Below are positions 9,271 to 18,454 of a stretch of 64,000 nucleotides of DNA, one piece after another; position 1 is the stretch's first letter, and every line of letters starts with the position of its first letter. The notes under the pieces are model-generated. The model saw only the letters and a program-made list of their open reading frames with translations. It made no database searches and had not been told where the DNA came from. Made by a program: the position numbers and the translations under genes. This DNA is from Acidiferrobacterales bacterium. Its GTDB lineage: Bacteria > Pseudomonadota > Gammaproteobacteria > Acidiferrobacterales > SZUA-150. Location: contig CAMYII010000040.1 of assembly GCA_947258385.1 (NCBI GenBank), positions 154,511 to 218,510 of the forward strand, given 5' to 3'.

Positions 9271-9708
9271 TCAATAACGGGAAAAAACCGCCGCCTCACC
9301 CGTTTTGTCAAACGTCAACACCTCGTACGGGTCCTTGCGATTGCCCTGCTCCATGCCCGGTGAGCCGATCGGCATGCCGGGAACGGTCAATCCCTGAACA
9401 GCGGGCCTCTCGTCAAGCAGACGCTTTATGTCCCGCGCCGGGACGTGGCCTTCAATGGCATACCCGTCGATGAATGCGGTGTGGCATGAGGCGAGCTGCG
9501 GCGTCAAGCCGGTCCTTTGTTTATAGGGCACGACATCGTCCACGTCCCGGGCAACAACATGAAAGCCATTGTTTTGCAGATGCGTGATCCATTTATTGCA
9601 GCAGCCGCAGGTCGGGCTTTTATAGACCGTAATCGTGGGTGATGCCTGGCGATCCGTGCAGGCGGTGACGCTGGCCGCCACTAATACAAATAAAAGAAAT
9701 CTTCGCAT
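9271..9708 (-). CDS. DUF411 metal-binding lipoprotein
   Basis: 145 residues with a lipoprotein signal (lipobox VTAC, Cys17). The mature part begins ITVYKSPTCGCCNKW with Cys34, Cys36 and Cys37, the mark of the DUF411 family, which is linked to copper and other metal resistance. The conserved LASCHTA and GHVPA blocks follow. Family knowledge supports periplasmic metal binding; the specific metal is not visible here. It converges with the DUF1858-like gene, 18 bp apart. Confidence 0.85.
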   Translation of the reverse strand: MRRFLLFVLVAASVTACTDRQASPTITVYKSPTCGCCNKWITHLQNNGFHVVARDVDDVVPYKQRTGLTPQLASCHTAFIDGYAIEGHVPARDIKRLLDERPAVQGLTVPGMPIGSPGMEQGNRKDPYEVLTFDKTGEAAVFSRY

Positions 9709-9951
9709 TTATTCGCACCTATACCATCAATCATGGGTTGCCCAGTTGACGACGTCTGAACCCATTGCATATAACATTAACTTAAGTGGGATCGCAAAAC
9801 AACGGCTTGAACGAACTAACTTAGCAAATCCTCAGAAAAATTGTTCTGCGGCCGATGTACCCGCAATCCCCGATCTTCCCGCCGATTCTCCCGTGACGCG
9901 ACCGATAAGACAAAAGGCCGGAACGCGCAAAAAAACTGGCGCGCACTCGAT

Positions 9952-11610
9952 TCAGCGCCTGGGGCCATGCGGTTGGAACTCTATAGGCGTGCGTTGAAGA
10001 CCGTGGCTGCGCCGCAGCACTCTCGCAATAAACTCAAGCTGCGGGTGCCAGGGCTGGTTCGTATAAACCAGGTATCCACCCGGTTCAACTGCCTGCGCCA
10101 ACCCCCGGAGCGAGGTACGCACCGGCGCGTTCTCCGGAAAAAGCTCGTAGAGACCGGACACGACCGCAAGCGTGGGCCTGGGCATCAGGGTCGACAGCCC
10201 GTGACCATCAAATGCATCGCCTCGCTCAAAACGCGCGCTCGCCGACCACCCCTCCTGTTCGATCAGCTTTTTGCCCGCAACGACATTAATCTCGCTTAAG
10301 TCCCGCAGGCGGATCGACTCGACACGATCCCGCGAACCCGCCAGCGCTTCGAGGATGTAGCGGCCATGACCGGCAGCGATATCGAGGATCCGCACCGGCC
10401 GCCCTTCTTGTGCCAGGTGCGCCACCGTCTCGCGCAGCGCCCGTTCAAGATGCCGTTTGCGCACACGAATACCACGCCAGCCTATCGCGTTGAGATACTG
10501 CCAGTCGATGAACGTCCCGAGCGGCGTGATACCCGACGGACGGTTGCGGTAGACGTAATCGAGCGTACTGCCGGAGTCGAAGCCCGTCCGGAACCCAAGG
10601 CGGACCCCTTCGGACATGCGCCCGACGGTTGCAAGAAATGCACGCGACAGCGAAAACACAGATCGTTTGAGTGATAACAGCGGAAGCGGCGCGGCGAGCC
10701 CGTTGAATTCGTCTTTGGTGTACCCGGACCTGTCCGCATCGAGCGACGATGGATACGTCACCGCCTGGGAGAACAGCCGCTGGACAAACGCGCGCGCCTT
10801 TTCAATCGCAAGATGCCGCGCTTTTTCGCCGAAGGTATCATGGTAAAAACCATCGAACACATGCTTCTCCTTCAAGGGCGAACCGAGCCGTGCAAAGAAC
10901 TCATGCTGCGGCGTGTGGTAGACGACCCAATCCGCGCCCGAGACGAGAAGCTGCGTCGGGGTGAGGATCGCACCCGCATCGGCGATCACGCGCTCGGCGG
11001 TGTCGTAGAGCGACAGCAGGATGTTAACGGCGATGGGGCGCGTTATCAGGGTATCGGCATCGTAGGAAGCGATGCGTTCGGGATCGTGCGTGAGAAACCT
11101 GGCCTTCACATACGAGTTCACGAAGAACTTTCCCCGCAACGCGTGCAGGAGCTTCAGCCCCGCACGGGCGAAGGGGACGTAGAGCTTAACCTTGAACGCC
11201 GGTGAGGCGAGTACCATGCCGCGGAGCCGCGGCGCGTAGTCGTGCACCCAGGCCACGGCCAGCACCGCACCCACGCTCTGCGCGACGACAACGGTGTCCT
11301 CAATGTTAACGGCGTAGGTGTCACACACGTGCCGCACGAAGGTGTTCACATCCTTGATGTAGACGCCGATGCTCGGCGAGTAGCCGCGTTCACCCCCCGT
11401 ACGCCCGTGCCCGCGCGCATCCCAGGCGAACATCGCGTAGTCATGCAGCTCAAGCTCGTCGACCAGATGCTGAAGCCGGCCCGAGTGCTCGTGCCCACGG
11501 TGAAGAAGAATGACGGCCCGCTCGACCTCGCCGTTCTCCGCCGACCAGTAGCGATAAAAGATCGGCGTACCATCAAAAGAGACAAATTGCTTCTCGACCG
11601 CACTACGCAT
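9952..11610 (-). CDS. Fused alpha/beta hydrolase and SAM methyltransferase
   Basis: 552 residues, a known two-domain architecture. The N-terminal monoglyceride-lipase-like hydrolase (about 1-285) has the GHEHSGR oxyanion region, nucleophile AQSVG, and the late YHDTFGE His block. The C-terminal class I methyltransferase (about 330-552) has the SAM motif DIAAGHGRY. It overlaps the upstream plsC-like gene by eight bases, so the two are translationally coupled. In this setting it is likely to act on lipid or acyl intermediates, but the methyl acceptor is unknown. Confidence 0.85.
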   Translation of the reverse strand: MRSAVEKQFVSFDGTPIFYRYWSAENGEVERAVILLHRGHEHSGRLQHLVDELELHDYAMFAWDARGHGRTGGERGYSPSIGVYIKDVNTFVRHVCDTYAVNIEDTVVVAQSVGAVLAVAWVHDYAPRLRGMVLASPAFKVKLYVPFARAGLKLLHALRGKFFVNSYVKARFLTHDPERIASYDADTLITRPIAVNILLSLYDTAERVIADAGAILTPTQLLVSGADWVVYHTPQHEFFARLGSPLKEKHVFDGFYHDTFGEKARHLAIEKARAFVQRLFSQAVTYPSSLDADRSGYTKDEFNGLAAPLPLLSLKRSVFSLSRAFLATVGRMSEGVRLGFRTGFDSGSTLDYVYRNRPSGITPLGTFIDWQYLNAIGWRGIRVRKRHLERALRETVAHLAQEGRPVRILDIAAGHGRYILEALAGSRDRVESIRLRDLSEINVVAGKKLIEQEGWSASARFERGDAFDGHGLSTLMPRPTLAVVSGLYELFPENAPVRTSLRGLAQAVEPGGYLVYTNQPWHPQLEFIARVLRRSHGLQRTPIEFQPHGPRR

Positions 11611-12268
11611 GGTGTTTCTCCTCGGCTGACGGCTCGGCCGTAGGGGCCGTCTTGCTACGTAGTTGCGTGAACCGCTCGTTCAACTGCCGCATGAACTCCT
11701 TTTTGTCCTCGCCGAAGACCAGCGGCTTGCCGACGAACACGTCCACGAACAATGGCAGCGGGAGGAAGCTGCCCTTTGGCATTGAGCGCCCCAGTCCGTG
11801 CAGGAACACGGGTGTCACCGTAAGCCCTTTAAAGCGCTTCACCAGATACCAGATCCCGGACTTGAGCTGCGCCATTCGTTCCGGCTCGCCGCGTGTGCCT
11901 TCGGGAAAAACAATCAGGACCTCGCCGCGAGCGAGCGCGGCGTAGCAACCTTCCAGCGGGTCATTTCCCCGGCGCGCGCCGCCGCGCGCCACTGGCACGA
12001 TCCCGACAACGCTGCGCGAAAACCAGGCGAGCCAGCGGTGCCTGAGAAAATAGTCGGCCGCGGCGGCCGGCCGCACGCGCGGGATCAGACGCAGGGCAAA
12101 GAGCGAATACAGCACGAGGATATCGAGATGGCTGTTATGGTTGGCGGCCACGATTGCCGGTCCCTTTAGTGGGAGCCGCTCGCGGTGGCGTACGTTGATG
12201 CCGAGCCAAAGCAGCGTCACCGGGTAGGCAATCAGTACGACGAACAATATGCGCAACAGGGGTGACAC
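11603..12268 (-). CDS. 1-acyl-sn-glycerol-3-phosphate acyltransferase (PlsC family)
   Basis: 221 residues. It has the acyltransferase catalytic motif HX4D at His44-Asp49 in NHNSHLD and the glycerol-3-phosphate binding motif FPEGTRG near 126, plus an N-terminal membrane helix (about 4-24). The reaction would be transfer of an acyl chain to lysophosphatidic acid to give phosphatidic acid, the substrate of the CdsA-like enzyme encoded immediately upstream. It starts three bases after the cdsA-like stop. Confidence 0.88.
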   Translation of the reverse strand: MSPLLRILFVVLIAYPVTLLWLGINVRHRERLPLKGPAIVAANHNSHLDILVLYSLFALRLIPRVRPAAAADYFLRHRWLAWFSRSVVGIVPVARGGARRGNDPLEGCYAALARGEVLIVFPEGTRGEPERMAQLKSGIWYLVKRFKGLTVTPVFLHGLGRSMPKGSFLPLPLFVDVFVGKPLVFGEDKKEFMRQLNERFTQLRSKTAPTAEPSAEEKHHA

Positions 12269-12271
12269 GGT

Positions 12272-13216
12272 TCAGTAGTGCAGATAGTAAACAAAATGGA
12301 AGAACAGCGGGGCCGCAAAGGTCAGCGAATCGAGCCGGTCGAGAATCCCGCCATGGCCCGGGAGCATCGCCCCGGAGTCCTTGACACCGATGTCGCGCTT
12401 CACCGCCGACATGACAACGTCGCCAATAAAACCGGCGATCCCAATCAGCAGGCCCACGGCCAGCGACTCCACCCCATTAAGCGGCGTAAACCAGGGCGCC
12501 ATAAACCAGGCGAGCAGGGTCGTGGTCGCCACCCCGCCCAGCAGGCCCTCCACGGTTTTGCCCGGGCTTACCTTCGCAATGGCCTTGTGGCGCCCCAACA
12601 GCTTTCCCCAGATGTACTGCGCGACGTCGTTCAATTCGGTGAGCACAACCAGATAAAAGACCAGGGTCGCGCCGGTGACGCCATAGGGGCCCATCGTCCG
12701 ATCTGGCAACGCGAGCAGATAGGCGATGTGGCTGAGGCAAAAGACCGTTGTCATGAGCCCCCAATGGATCGTGCCCACGGCGCGCAGAAACCCCTGCGTG
12801 TCACCGATCATCACCATGCGCATGGGCAGAAACAGAAACACGTAAACCGGGATGAAGACGATAAACATGCCGTACCAGCCGGCCGCGACCCAGTAATACT
12901 GCAGCGGTATCGCCAGATAGGCCCAAATCAGCACGCTGTAGTCGACCCGGCGCGTGGGCACGAGTGTCAGAAACTCCTTGAAGGCGAGAAAGCTCACCAG
13001 CCCGAAGACCATGACACCAACCACGCGGTTAAAGGCGATTGCGACGACGAATACCGCGATGATGAACACCCAGGTCCGGACCCGGAGCTTGAGCTCCGTG
13101 TAGCGTCGACCCGGATGCCGTCTGGTCAGAAGCCCGGTGACTGCGCCGGCAAGCAAAATCAAGCCGAAAAGCGTCGCGACGCCGGTGTTGAGCGGGTCGG
13201 CCAGCCAGGCCGTCAT
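12272..13216 (-). CDS. Phosphatidate cytidylyltransferase (CdsA family)
   Basis: 314 residues and strongly hydrophobic, with about eight membrane segments. The CdsA signature is at the C-terminus: SAVKRDIGVKDSG followed by PGHGGILDRLDS. The enzyme makes CDP-diacylglycerol from CTP and phosphatidic acid. It overlaps the upstream phosphatidyltransferase gene by four bases. As part of this operon it is probably a second, specialised copy beside the housekeeping cdsA, but that copy is outside the window. Confidence 0.9.
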   Translation of the reverse strand: MTAWLADPLNTGVATLFGLILLAGAVTGLLTRRHPGRRYTELKLRVRTWVFIIAVFVVAIAFNRVVGVMVFGLVSFLAFKEFLTLVPTRRVDYSVLIWAYLAIPLQYYWVAAGWYGMFIVFIPVYVFLFLPMRMVMIGDTQGFLRAVGTIHWGLMTTVFCLSHIAYLLALPDRTMGPYGVTGATLVFYLVVLTELNDVAQYIWGKLLGRHKAIAKVSPGKTVEGLLGGVATTTLLAWFMAPWFTPLNGVESLAVGLLIGIAGFIGDVVMSAVKRDIGVKDSGAMLPGHGGILDRLDSLTFAAPLFFHFVYYLHY

Positions 13217-13857
13217 GCCCCGGCCTCGGCGAGCGCGCGGCGCGCGCGCCTGATACAGGTCAGAATCAGCAAGACAGCGACGAGCCCGAACACCCAGTTC
13301 AGATATGCCGCGAGCGGTACATTGACGCCAACGAGTAAGGCGAGCAGACCGAAGACCAGGGCACGGTCGCTCTTGCCCATCGGCCCGTCGTAGCGGCGCG
13401 AGGCGCCGAGCGTGAGCCCGAGCACGCCCGCCATTTCGCTGAGCGCGGCAAGCAACACGACGACAACCACCAGCCAGGCGCTCGCGCCCGGCAGCAGCGC
13501 AAACGGCAGATAGAGCGCGCTGTCGGAGACCACGTCGCCCAGTTCGTTCAGTATCGCCCCGATTTTCGATGCCTGTCCGTGCTCACGCGCGAGCATGCCG
13601 TCGATGGCATTGAGCGCCATGCGAAGAAACAGAAACAGCGGCAGCAGCAGGAACACACGGGAGGATTGCGCCGCGACAAGGGCGATGCCGAGCGCCACCG
13701 AGCCCAGCGCGGCGGCGACCGTAACCTGATTCGCGGTCACCCCTCGGCGGGCGAACCATGCCGTCAGCGGTCGCAGCAGCAGCTGAAATCGCGGCTTCAG
13801 TTCGTAGAGCGTAGCAATGACAAGTTTACTCCCCGCATCGGTATTATTATTGTCCAC
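13213..13857 (-). CDS. CDP-alcohol phosphatidyltransferase family protein
   Basis: About 214 residues from a GTG at 13857. An ATG 21 codons upstream (13920) keeps the frame but adds an extension I doubt. Membrane helices alternate with the CDP-alcohol motif: DGMLAR, then a Gly, then an Asn where the third Asp is usual (GAILNELGD), then the final Asp. It would join CDP-diacylglycerol to an alcohol acceptor. First gene of the four-gene lipid operon running to 9952. The Asn substitution may be a subfamily feature rather than loss of activity. Confidence 0.82.
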   Translation of the reverse strand: MDNNNTDAGSKLVIATLYELKPRFQLLLRPLTAWFARRGVTANQVTVAAALGSVALGIALVAAQSSRVFLLLPLFLFLRMALNAIDGMLAREHGQASKIGAILNELGDVVSDSALYLPFALLPGASAWLVVVVVLLAALSEMAGVLGLTLGASRRYDGPMGKSDRALVFGLLALLVGVNVPLAAYLNWVFGLVAVLLILTCIRRARRALAEAGA

Positions 13858-13996
13858 GGCGGCAACACGCGCCAGGCCGGTATGGCCGCCGAAGCAAAGC
13901 TTGCCGGGACCGCGCAGCAATTGTCAAGCCGCGTGGCCCATCCTGGGACACAGTAGATTCTATTCGCCGCTAGATTACCTGAAGTCGTTCCTTTAG

Positions 13997-14530
13997 TTAT
14001 TGCCTTCTTGCCAGACCACGGGTCACAAGACTGAGATTAAGATCTTCCCCTGCCGGTCCCCTTATGCCCGTCCCGATGATTTCAAACCGGTCTCCGGGTC
14101 TTACAATGACAAAACTGCCGGTCTCAATCGAGTTTGGGACAGGGATTCCGTCGGCCCCTAGTGCGCTGACTTGAATCCTTACGCTACCGGTGCCATCAGA
14201 ATACACGGTGTAAGTGCCTGTGAATGTTTGATTCTGCACTTCACCGCCTGAGTTCAGCGTTCGCACACCTTCCGATATATTTCCTTCCCCATCGGCGGTA
14301 AACCGTCCGATTGAGACTGCATGTGTGTTCATCCCTGCGTTATGATTAACGACCAGTCCGTCGACGGCGAATCCGTATGCCCCGCGAATGCTATGATTTG
14401 AGAACGACGTTTGTCCTTCTTTGTTATGGTCATCGACCAGCCCGGCAGGCACAAACACGGTAACGGTGCCAAGAACCATGAAGAGAGCCAAGCTCGCGAG
14501 TGTCTTCTGGGTTATGTAACGTTCCATCAA
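13997..14530 (-). CDS. Secreted protein of unknown function
   Basis: 177 residues with a signal peptide (about 1-30, ending near VFVPAG). The mature part has repeated short beta motifs such as IRGAYGFAVDG, IGRFTADGEGNISE and TFTGTYTVYSDGTGSV. This glycine-rich 'GxYxF / FDGxGNxxG' pattern is seen in exported beta-sheet proteins of unknown role. GGAGGA lies just upstream of the start. It is monocistronic. Confidence 0.65.
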   Translation of the reverse strand: MMERYITQKTLASLALFMVLGTVTVFVPAGLVDDHNKEGQTSFSNHSIRGAYGFAVDGLVVNHNAGMNTHAVSIGRFTADGEGNISEGVRTLNSGGEVQNQTFTGTYTVYSDGTGSVRIQVSALGADGIPVPNSIETGSFVIVRPGDRFEIIGTGIRGPAGEDLNLSLVTRGLARRQ

Positions 14531-15123
14531 AATCCTCCTTGTTTGTCACTATGGTCCGGCGACAGTTCACCCTGACTTCCTCAACAAAAAGGCCGATGAC
14601 AAACGACAAAACCAATGTTTGGCCATTGTCAACGACATGTTGATTATAAACGGACGCTGGTTCGGAGTCGAATTGTGGTTCTACCGGTGATCGATGCGGA
14701 CTGCACTATTAACTTGATCGTGTGACACCCGCTCGGTGACGCTTCCGCTACAGCCGTCAGTGGCACTGAAATTGATCTGAGGCGGGCTTACCGGCACGTA
14801 GCGCACGGTATAAACGGTTTGGGGCAGTAGGTTATGTTTTGAAGATGACCAGAATGGTTATTGGCACGTGACCTTGGGCGACCTTCTGCCCATCGATCGG
14901 AACCGCTTTGAAACGCTTACCATTGCGGCGTGCTGCGCACTGAGCCGACATCAACACCTGGCACAAGGGTCAATAATCCATCGACCGCCTGCAGGACGAT
15001 GCGGTGCAGGACGACATCGAGCGAAGGAGTCTTGTCGCGGAAGCGCTCAGCGCGTGCACCAACCGTTGGCGAGCAGGGCCCTGTGGCGACAGGGCCCTGT
15101 TTTTCTATATCAGTTTTTCTACA
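14531..15123. other. Gene-poor gap with an orphan terminator
   Basis: 593 bases with no gene I can support. Two weakly coherent frames exist on the minus strand (about 14682-14849, and 14900-15070) but neither has a start or known domain. A strong plus-strand terminator lies at 15074-15104. Confidence 0.4.
15074..15104 (+). terminator. Rho-independent terminator with no obvious plus-strand gene
   Basis: A perfect 11-bp stem, CAGGGCCCTGT with ACAGGGCCCTG, a GGCG loop, then TTTTT. The T-run faces the plus strand, yet no plus-strand gene precedes it. It might end an unannotated RNA or the remains of a lost gene. Confidence 0.75.
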
Positions 15124-15477
15124 TCACTGGGGCGTCCCGGTCAGCAGAAACAACGCTTCTTTCGCCAATGCGACCGCCCAGCGCCCCTTGCGCACGGAGT
15201 CCCCGTGGGCGTATTTCCCCGTGGCGCCGTGATGCCGTTCGTTGGCCGCGGTATGACTGACCAGCCCCGCCTCGGCCAGCCCTTTTGCCTCGGCAATCAT
15301 TGCCTTAATGCGCGAGTCCGTCTTCGCGGTCACCAGTGACTCGGCTTCCTTGATCAGCTTATCCGCCTCCTGGAACACGGCCTGACAGGAATAGGCCATA
15401 GCGGGGCTGACGCTCCCCAGCATAAGACCAAGCGCGACAATAGATGCAGCAACGTATTTATGCGCCGGAATGGTCAT
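15124..15477 (-). CDS. Small secreted helical protein
   Basis: 117 residues with a clear signal peptide (cleavage near AMA-YSCQ, about residue 28). The mature part is mostly amphipathic helix, rich in Ala, Lys and Glu, with VFQEADKLIKEAESLV and AMIAEAKGLAEAGLV, and a single cysteine. A GGAG ribosome-binding site precedes the ATG. No family name can be given; the composition resembles small periplasmic helical proteins. Confidence 0.65.
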   Translation of the reverse strand: MTIPAHKYVAASIVALGLMLGSVSPAMAYSCQAVFQEADKLIKEAESLVTAKTDSRIKAMIAEAKGLAEAGLVSHTAANERHHGATGKYAHGDSVRKGRWAVALAKEALFLLTGTPQ

Positions 15478-15619
15478 GGATCGTTCTCCTTTGAGTTAAG
15501 TTCTAATCGGGCACTGTACTTAACTCCGCGGTTGTCGGAATTATTCCCGCCGTTATGACGCACTGATCGGGAATAAAACGCGTACCAAACTAGTTAGAAA
15601 AGAAACACAGGAGGATCCC

Positions 15620-16077
15620 ATGAGAGCGCCAACCATCCGTTTCACCCTGGCCGCCTTGTCATGCTTGGCGATGCCAGTGGAATTACGTGCTGCCGGTGAT
15701 TACACCCGCCAGGAGCCGGTAGTATTAAGGTGCAACTGGGCAACCCGGAGAACCAGCTACGATTTTTTCCATCGTCTCTGAAGCTCGAGACCGGCAGACT
15801 GTACCGTCTGGTGTTATCCAATCCCAGTCCGTCCAAACACTACTTCTCCTCGCCCGTGCTGGCCGCCAGCGTGTTTACGCGCAAAGTGCAAATCAACCAA
15901 CCCGACGGCCGGCCCGTGGCGGAGGTGAAAGGCGAGGTCCGCGAAATCGAGGTATATCCCGGCCATACGGCGGAGTGGTGGTTCGTACCGGTCAAAACCG
16001 GAACGCTGCAGGATCTGCACTGCCCGATCAAAGGCCATCGCGAGGCCGGGATGGTGGGACGAATCATCATCCACTAG
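15620..16077 (+). pseudogene. Cupredoxin (type-1 copper) protein, frameshifted
   Basis: An ATG at 15620 behind a perfect AGGAGG opens a signal peptide (APTIRFTLAALS...) but this frame stops at 15779. The mature domain continues in another frame from about 15703 to 16077. It contains the cupredoxin end motif C-x4-H-x4-M (HCPIKGHREAGM) and an earlier His in SKHYFS, which are the type-1 copper ligands. A one-base loss between about 15700 and 15730 would explain the split. It converges with the anti-sigma gene and overlaps it by 11 bp. Confidence 0.8.
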
Positions 16078-16852
16078 GCAGGTTCCGCCGCCGCGGTTCG
16101 GAGGCCTCGCCGCGAAGCAGCCCGGCGAGCTGTTCGAGCTCGATTTCATTGAGATCGGAGATCATCCAGTACTGCAGGCCGGCGTCGCTCCAGCGAAACA
16201 CATGATAGCCGCGGCGCGACTCCGCCTTGATAGCATGATAGGCCCCATCGTCTGAAGGCCAGACAAACACGTTAATCACGTGGGCGCGGCGCCCGTAAAT
16301 CACGGCCGCCACCGCACGGTGCTGGACGTAATCCATTCGCCCGCCGAGCAAGGGAAAACCGTGTCCGGTAAGATCCGTAACCGGCACCGCAAAATCCAGT
16401 CTGCCCTTGAACCAGGGCTTGACCGTATGCTGATCCGCGCTGGCAATATCCGTGATGTGGTCCACGATCAGCGAACGGATATGGGCGCTGACGATTTCAT
16501 TCAGCACCGTTGAGCCAGCCGGAGGCGATACGAAGCTCAACATCCCCCACGTGATCAAGGACACCAGCGCCGCCACACCGCCGCTGAATCCCATCCACGG
16601 GAGCACGACACCCAGGCGGTTGTTCTCGGCCGCGTTGTCCCGCAGCTGTCTACGCACGCGACGCTTGAGTCCCGCAGGCACCGAAAACACCGCTTGCTTG
16701 TTAAGCGCCACATGGATGGCGTTGAGGCCGTTGAGCAAACCGGAACATTCACCACACCGCTTCAGATGCTCCGCCAGCGCGCGCTTGTCCGACAGCGGCA
16801 ACTCGCGGTCGAAATAGCGTTCCAGCTGCTGTTGAATCTCTTTACAGTCCAC
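16067..16852 (-). CDS. Zinc-binding anti-sigma factor
   Basis: 261 residues. The N-terminal ZAS-type domain has the H-x3-C-x2-C motif at His29, Cys33 and Cys36. One membrane helix (about 85-112) follows, then a periplasmic domain with a sensor-like beta-rich sequence. Such proteins hold their partner ECF sigma factor at the membrane until a redox or envelope signal. It overlaps the sigma gene by 11 bp. The partner is interrupted by a stop codon, so this gene may have lost its role. Confidence 0.82.
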   Translation of the reverse strand: MDCKEIQQQLERYFDRELPLSDKRALAEHLKRCGECSGLLNGLNAIHVALNKQAVFSVPAGLKRRVRRQLRDNAAENNRLGVVLPWMGFSGGVAALVSLITWGMLSFVSPPAGSTVLNEIVSAHIRSLIVDHITDIASADQHTVKPWFKGRLDFAVPVTDLTGHGFPLLGGRMDYVQHRAVAAVIYGRRAHVINVFVWPSDDGAYHAIKAESRRGYHVFRWSDAGLQYWMISDLNEIELEQLAGLLRGEASEPRRRNLPSG

Positions 16853-17408
16853 CGGCGTTTTCTCTTTTCAATCGATTGCTTAAATACTCCAGTAAATGCC
16901 GCCGGGCCCTCGACAAACGGGACATCACGGTGCCCTGTGGCACATCGACAATCTCGGCAATCTCTTTATAGGAATAACCCTCCACCTCACGCAGCAGCAG
17001 GACCTCGCGAAATTCCACCGGCAACCGCTCCAGCGCCTCGATCAATGCCGCTGTTTCGGTCGAACTGCGAGCCAGGAGCTCAGGATTCGAGGCCAGCGAC
17101 GCCGGAAAAGGCGAACCCGCCACGTCCTGCTGACTGTGTGCCACCTCGTTAAAACTCACCAGGTTGCTGGCTTGTTTTCGCTTGCTTAGCCAGGTGTAGG
17201 CCTGGTTGCGAACAATGGTCAGAATCCACGCCGCGGAATTGCCGGTTTGGTAATTGTTGAATTACTCGAACGCCCGCGCATACGCGATCTGGACGATGTC
17301 CTCTGCGTCATGGGCATCATGAACCAGCCACCGCGCGTAATTGTAGGCGGCGCTGAGATGGGGCAGCATCAGCCGTTCAAACCGCTCACGTTTTATTGTC
17401 GCTGACAC
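16842..17408 (-). pseudogene. ECF sigma factor with in-frame stop
   Basis: A GTG at 17408 with AGGAG upstream starts a typical ECF sigma region 2 (AAYNYARWLVHDAHDAEDIVQ). The frame is interrupted by TAA at 17264-17262 immediately after ARAFE. It then continues without shift through FNNYQTGNSAAWILTIVRN and region 4 (LPVEFREVLLLREVEGYSYKEIAEI), to 16842. Related sigmas have an aromatic residue at the stop position, so a single-base Tyr-to-ochre change is likely. Region 4 could still be translated from an internal start, giving a fragment unable to form a full sigma. Confidence 0.85.
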
Positions 17409-17560
17409 CCTCGCTCCTGCGTGCGCTGCGTTACTAATATATAACTCCGGAAATCCCGGCTTTATTCCCGCGCCGGGCCGGAACGAACGTGCTCCCAGCG
17501 GCACGGTCCGTCCGCCTACGCCTTCCCGCCACTTTTTTGCTCCTTGCCGCGGCCTCTTTC

Positions 17561-18454
17561 CTATTCCACGGAATTTTCCAGGGTGCCAATGGGCTCTATG
17601 GTAACCGCGACCCTGTCGCCCGGTCTGAGGTATTTGGGCAACGTGAAGCCCATCCCGACACCCGCGGGCGTGCCGGTCGCGATGACGTCACCCGGCTCGA
17701 GCATCATGGTGCGCGACAACGTCTCGATCAACGCCGGGATATCGAAAATGAGATCCGCCACGCAGCCATCCTGGCGCAGCTCGCCGTTGACCCGCGTGTG
17801 CACCCGCAGCCGGCCGGCGTCGGGCACCTCGTCCGCGGTTGCGATCGCCGGTCCCATCGGGCAGAAACCGTCGAGGCTCTTGCCGATGAACCATTGCTGG
17901 TGCCGGCGCTGGAGGCCGCGCGAGGTGACGTCATTGATGATGGTATAGCCGTAGACATGACTCATCGCGTCGGCGCGCGCGATGCCGCGGCCGCCCCGCC
18001 CGATCACCACCGCCAGCCCGCCTTCATAGTCGGTGGTCCCGGTCGGACCGAGCCGGCCCGGTATGGGCCCGTCCGGGCCGATGACCGAGGACGTTGCCTT
18101 GGTGAAGACAATGGGCGCCTGCGGAATCCCCGCCTGCGCCGCGCCGCCCCCAGGGCCGAGCGATTGCACCTCCTTGGCATGTTCGCGGTAGTTCTTGCCG
18201 ATGCAAAAGATATTACGGGCCGGCCGCGGGATAGGCGCGAGCAGCCTGACTTTCGCAGCCGGCAGGCGCGCCTTGCCGGAGTGCAGCGCGCGGCGCGGCG
18301 CGGTCAGACCCTCCGCGCGCAGCGCGATAAATGAGCTCATGTCCCGCGGGAGCTCTGCTGCCGCCCGAGAGAGATCGATCACCTCACCGCGCGCGCGGTC
18401 GAGCACTCCGTTACGGGGCTGACTACCCTCCAGGAATGTCACAAGCAGCATCAT
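17561..18454 (-). CDS. Fumarylacetoacetate hydrolase-family protein
   Basis: 297 residues. The FAH fold shows the core motifs: IGKNYREHAKE, the metal-site glutamates in the DYEGGLAVVIGR region, VYGYTIINDVTSR, KSLDGFCPMGPAI, and GDVIATGTPAGVG. Family members cleave or decarboxylate acylpyruvates and 2-oxo acids with Mg or Mn. The exact substrate cannot be fixed and no degradation genes are adjacent. The start codon lies close to an AAGGAG-like site and appears monocistronic. Confidence 0.85.
   Translation of the reverse strand: MMLLVTFLEGSQPRNGVLDRARGEVIDLSRAAAELPRDMSSFIALRAEGLTAPRRALHSGKARLPAAKVRLLAPIPRPARNIFCIGKNYREHAKEVQSLGPGGGAAQAGIPQAPIVFTKATSSVIGPDGPIPGRLGPTGTTDYEGGLAVVIGRGGRGIARADAMSHVYGYTIINDVTSRGLQRRHQQWFIGKSLDGFCPMGPAIATADEVPDAGRLRVHTRVNGELRQDGCVADLIFDIPALIETLSRTMMLEPGDVIATGTPAGVGMGFTLPKYLRPGDRVAVTIEPIGTLENSVE

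Noticed and set aside
12278..13393. Plus-strand ORF of 371 codons opposite cdsA
   Set aside because: Antisense shadow of a clear CdsA and phosphatidyltransferase pair; the translation is rich in His, Gln and Arg with no fold.
14682..15070. Short coherent minus-strand frames between secreted-protein genes
   Set aside because: No start codon or ribosome-binding site and no family match; composition is compatible with chance.
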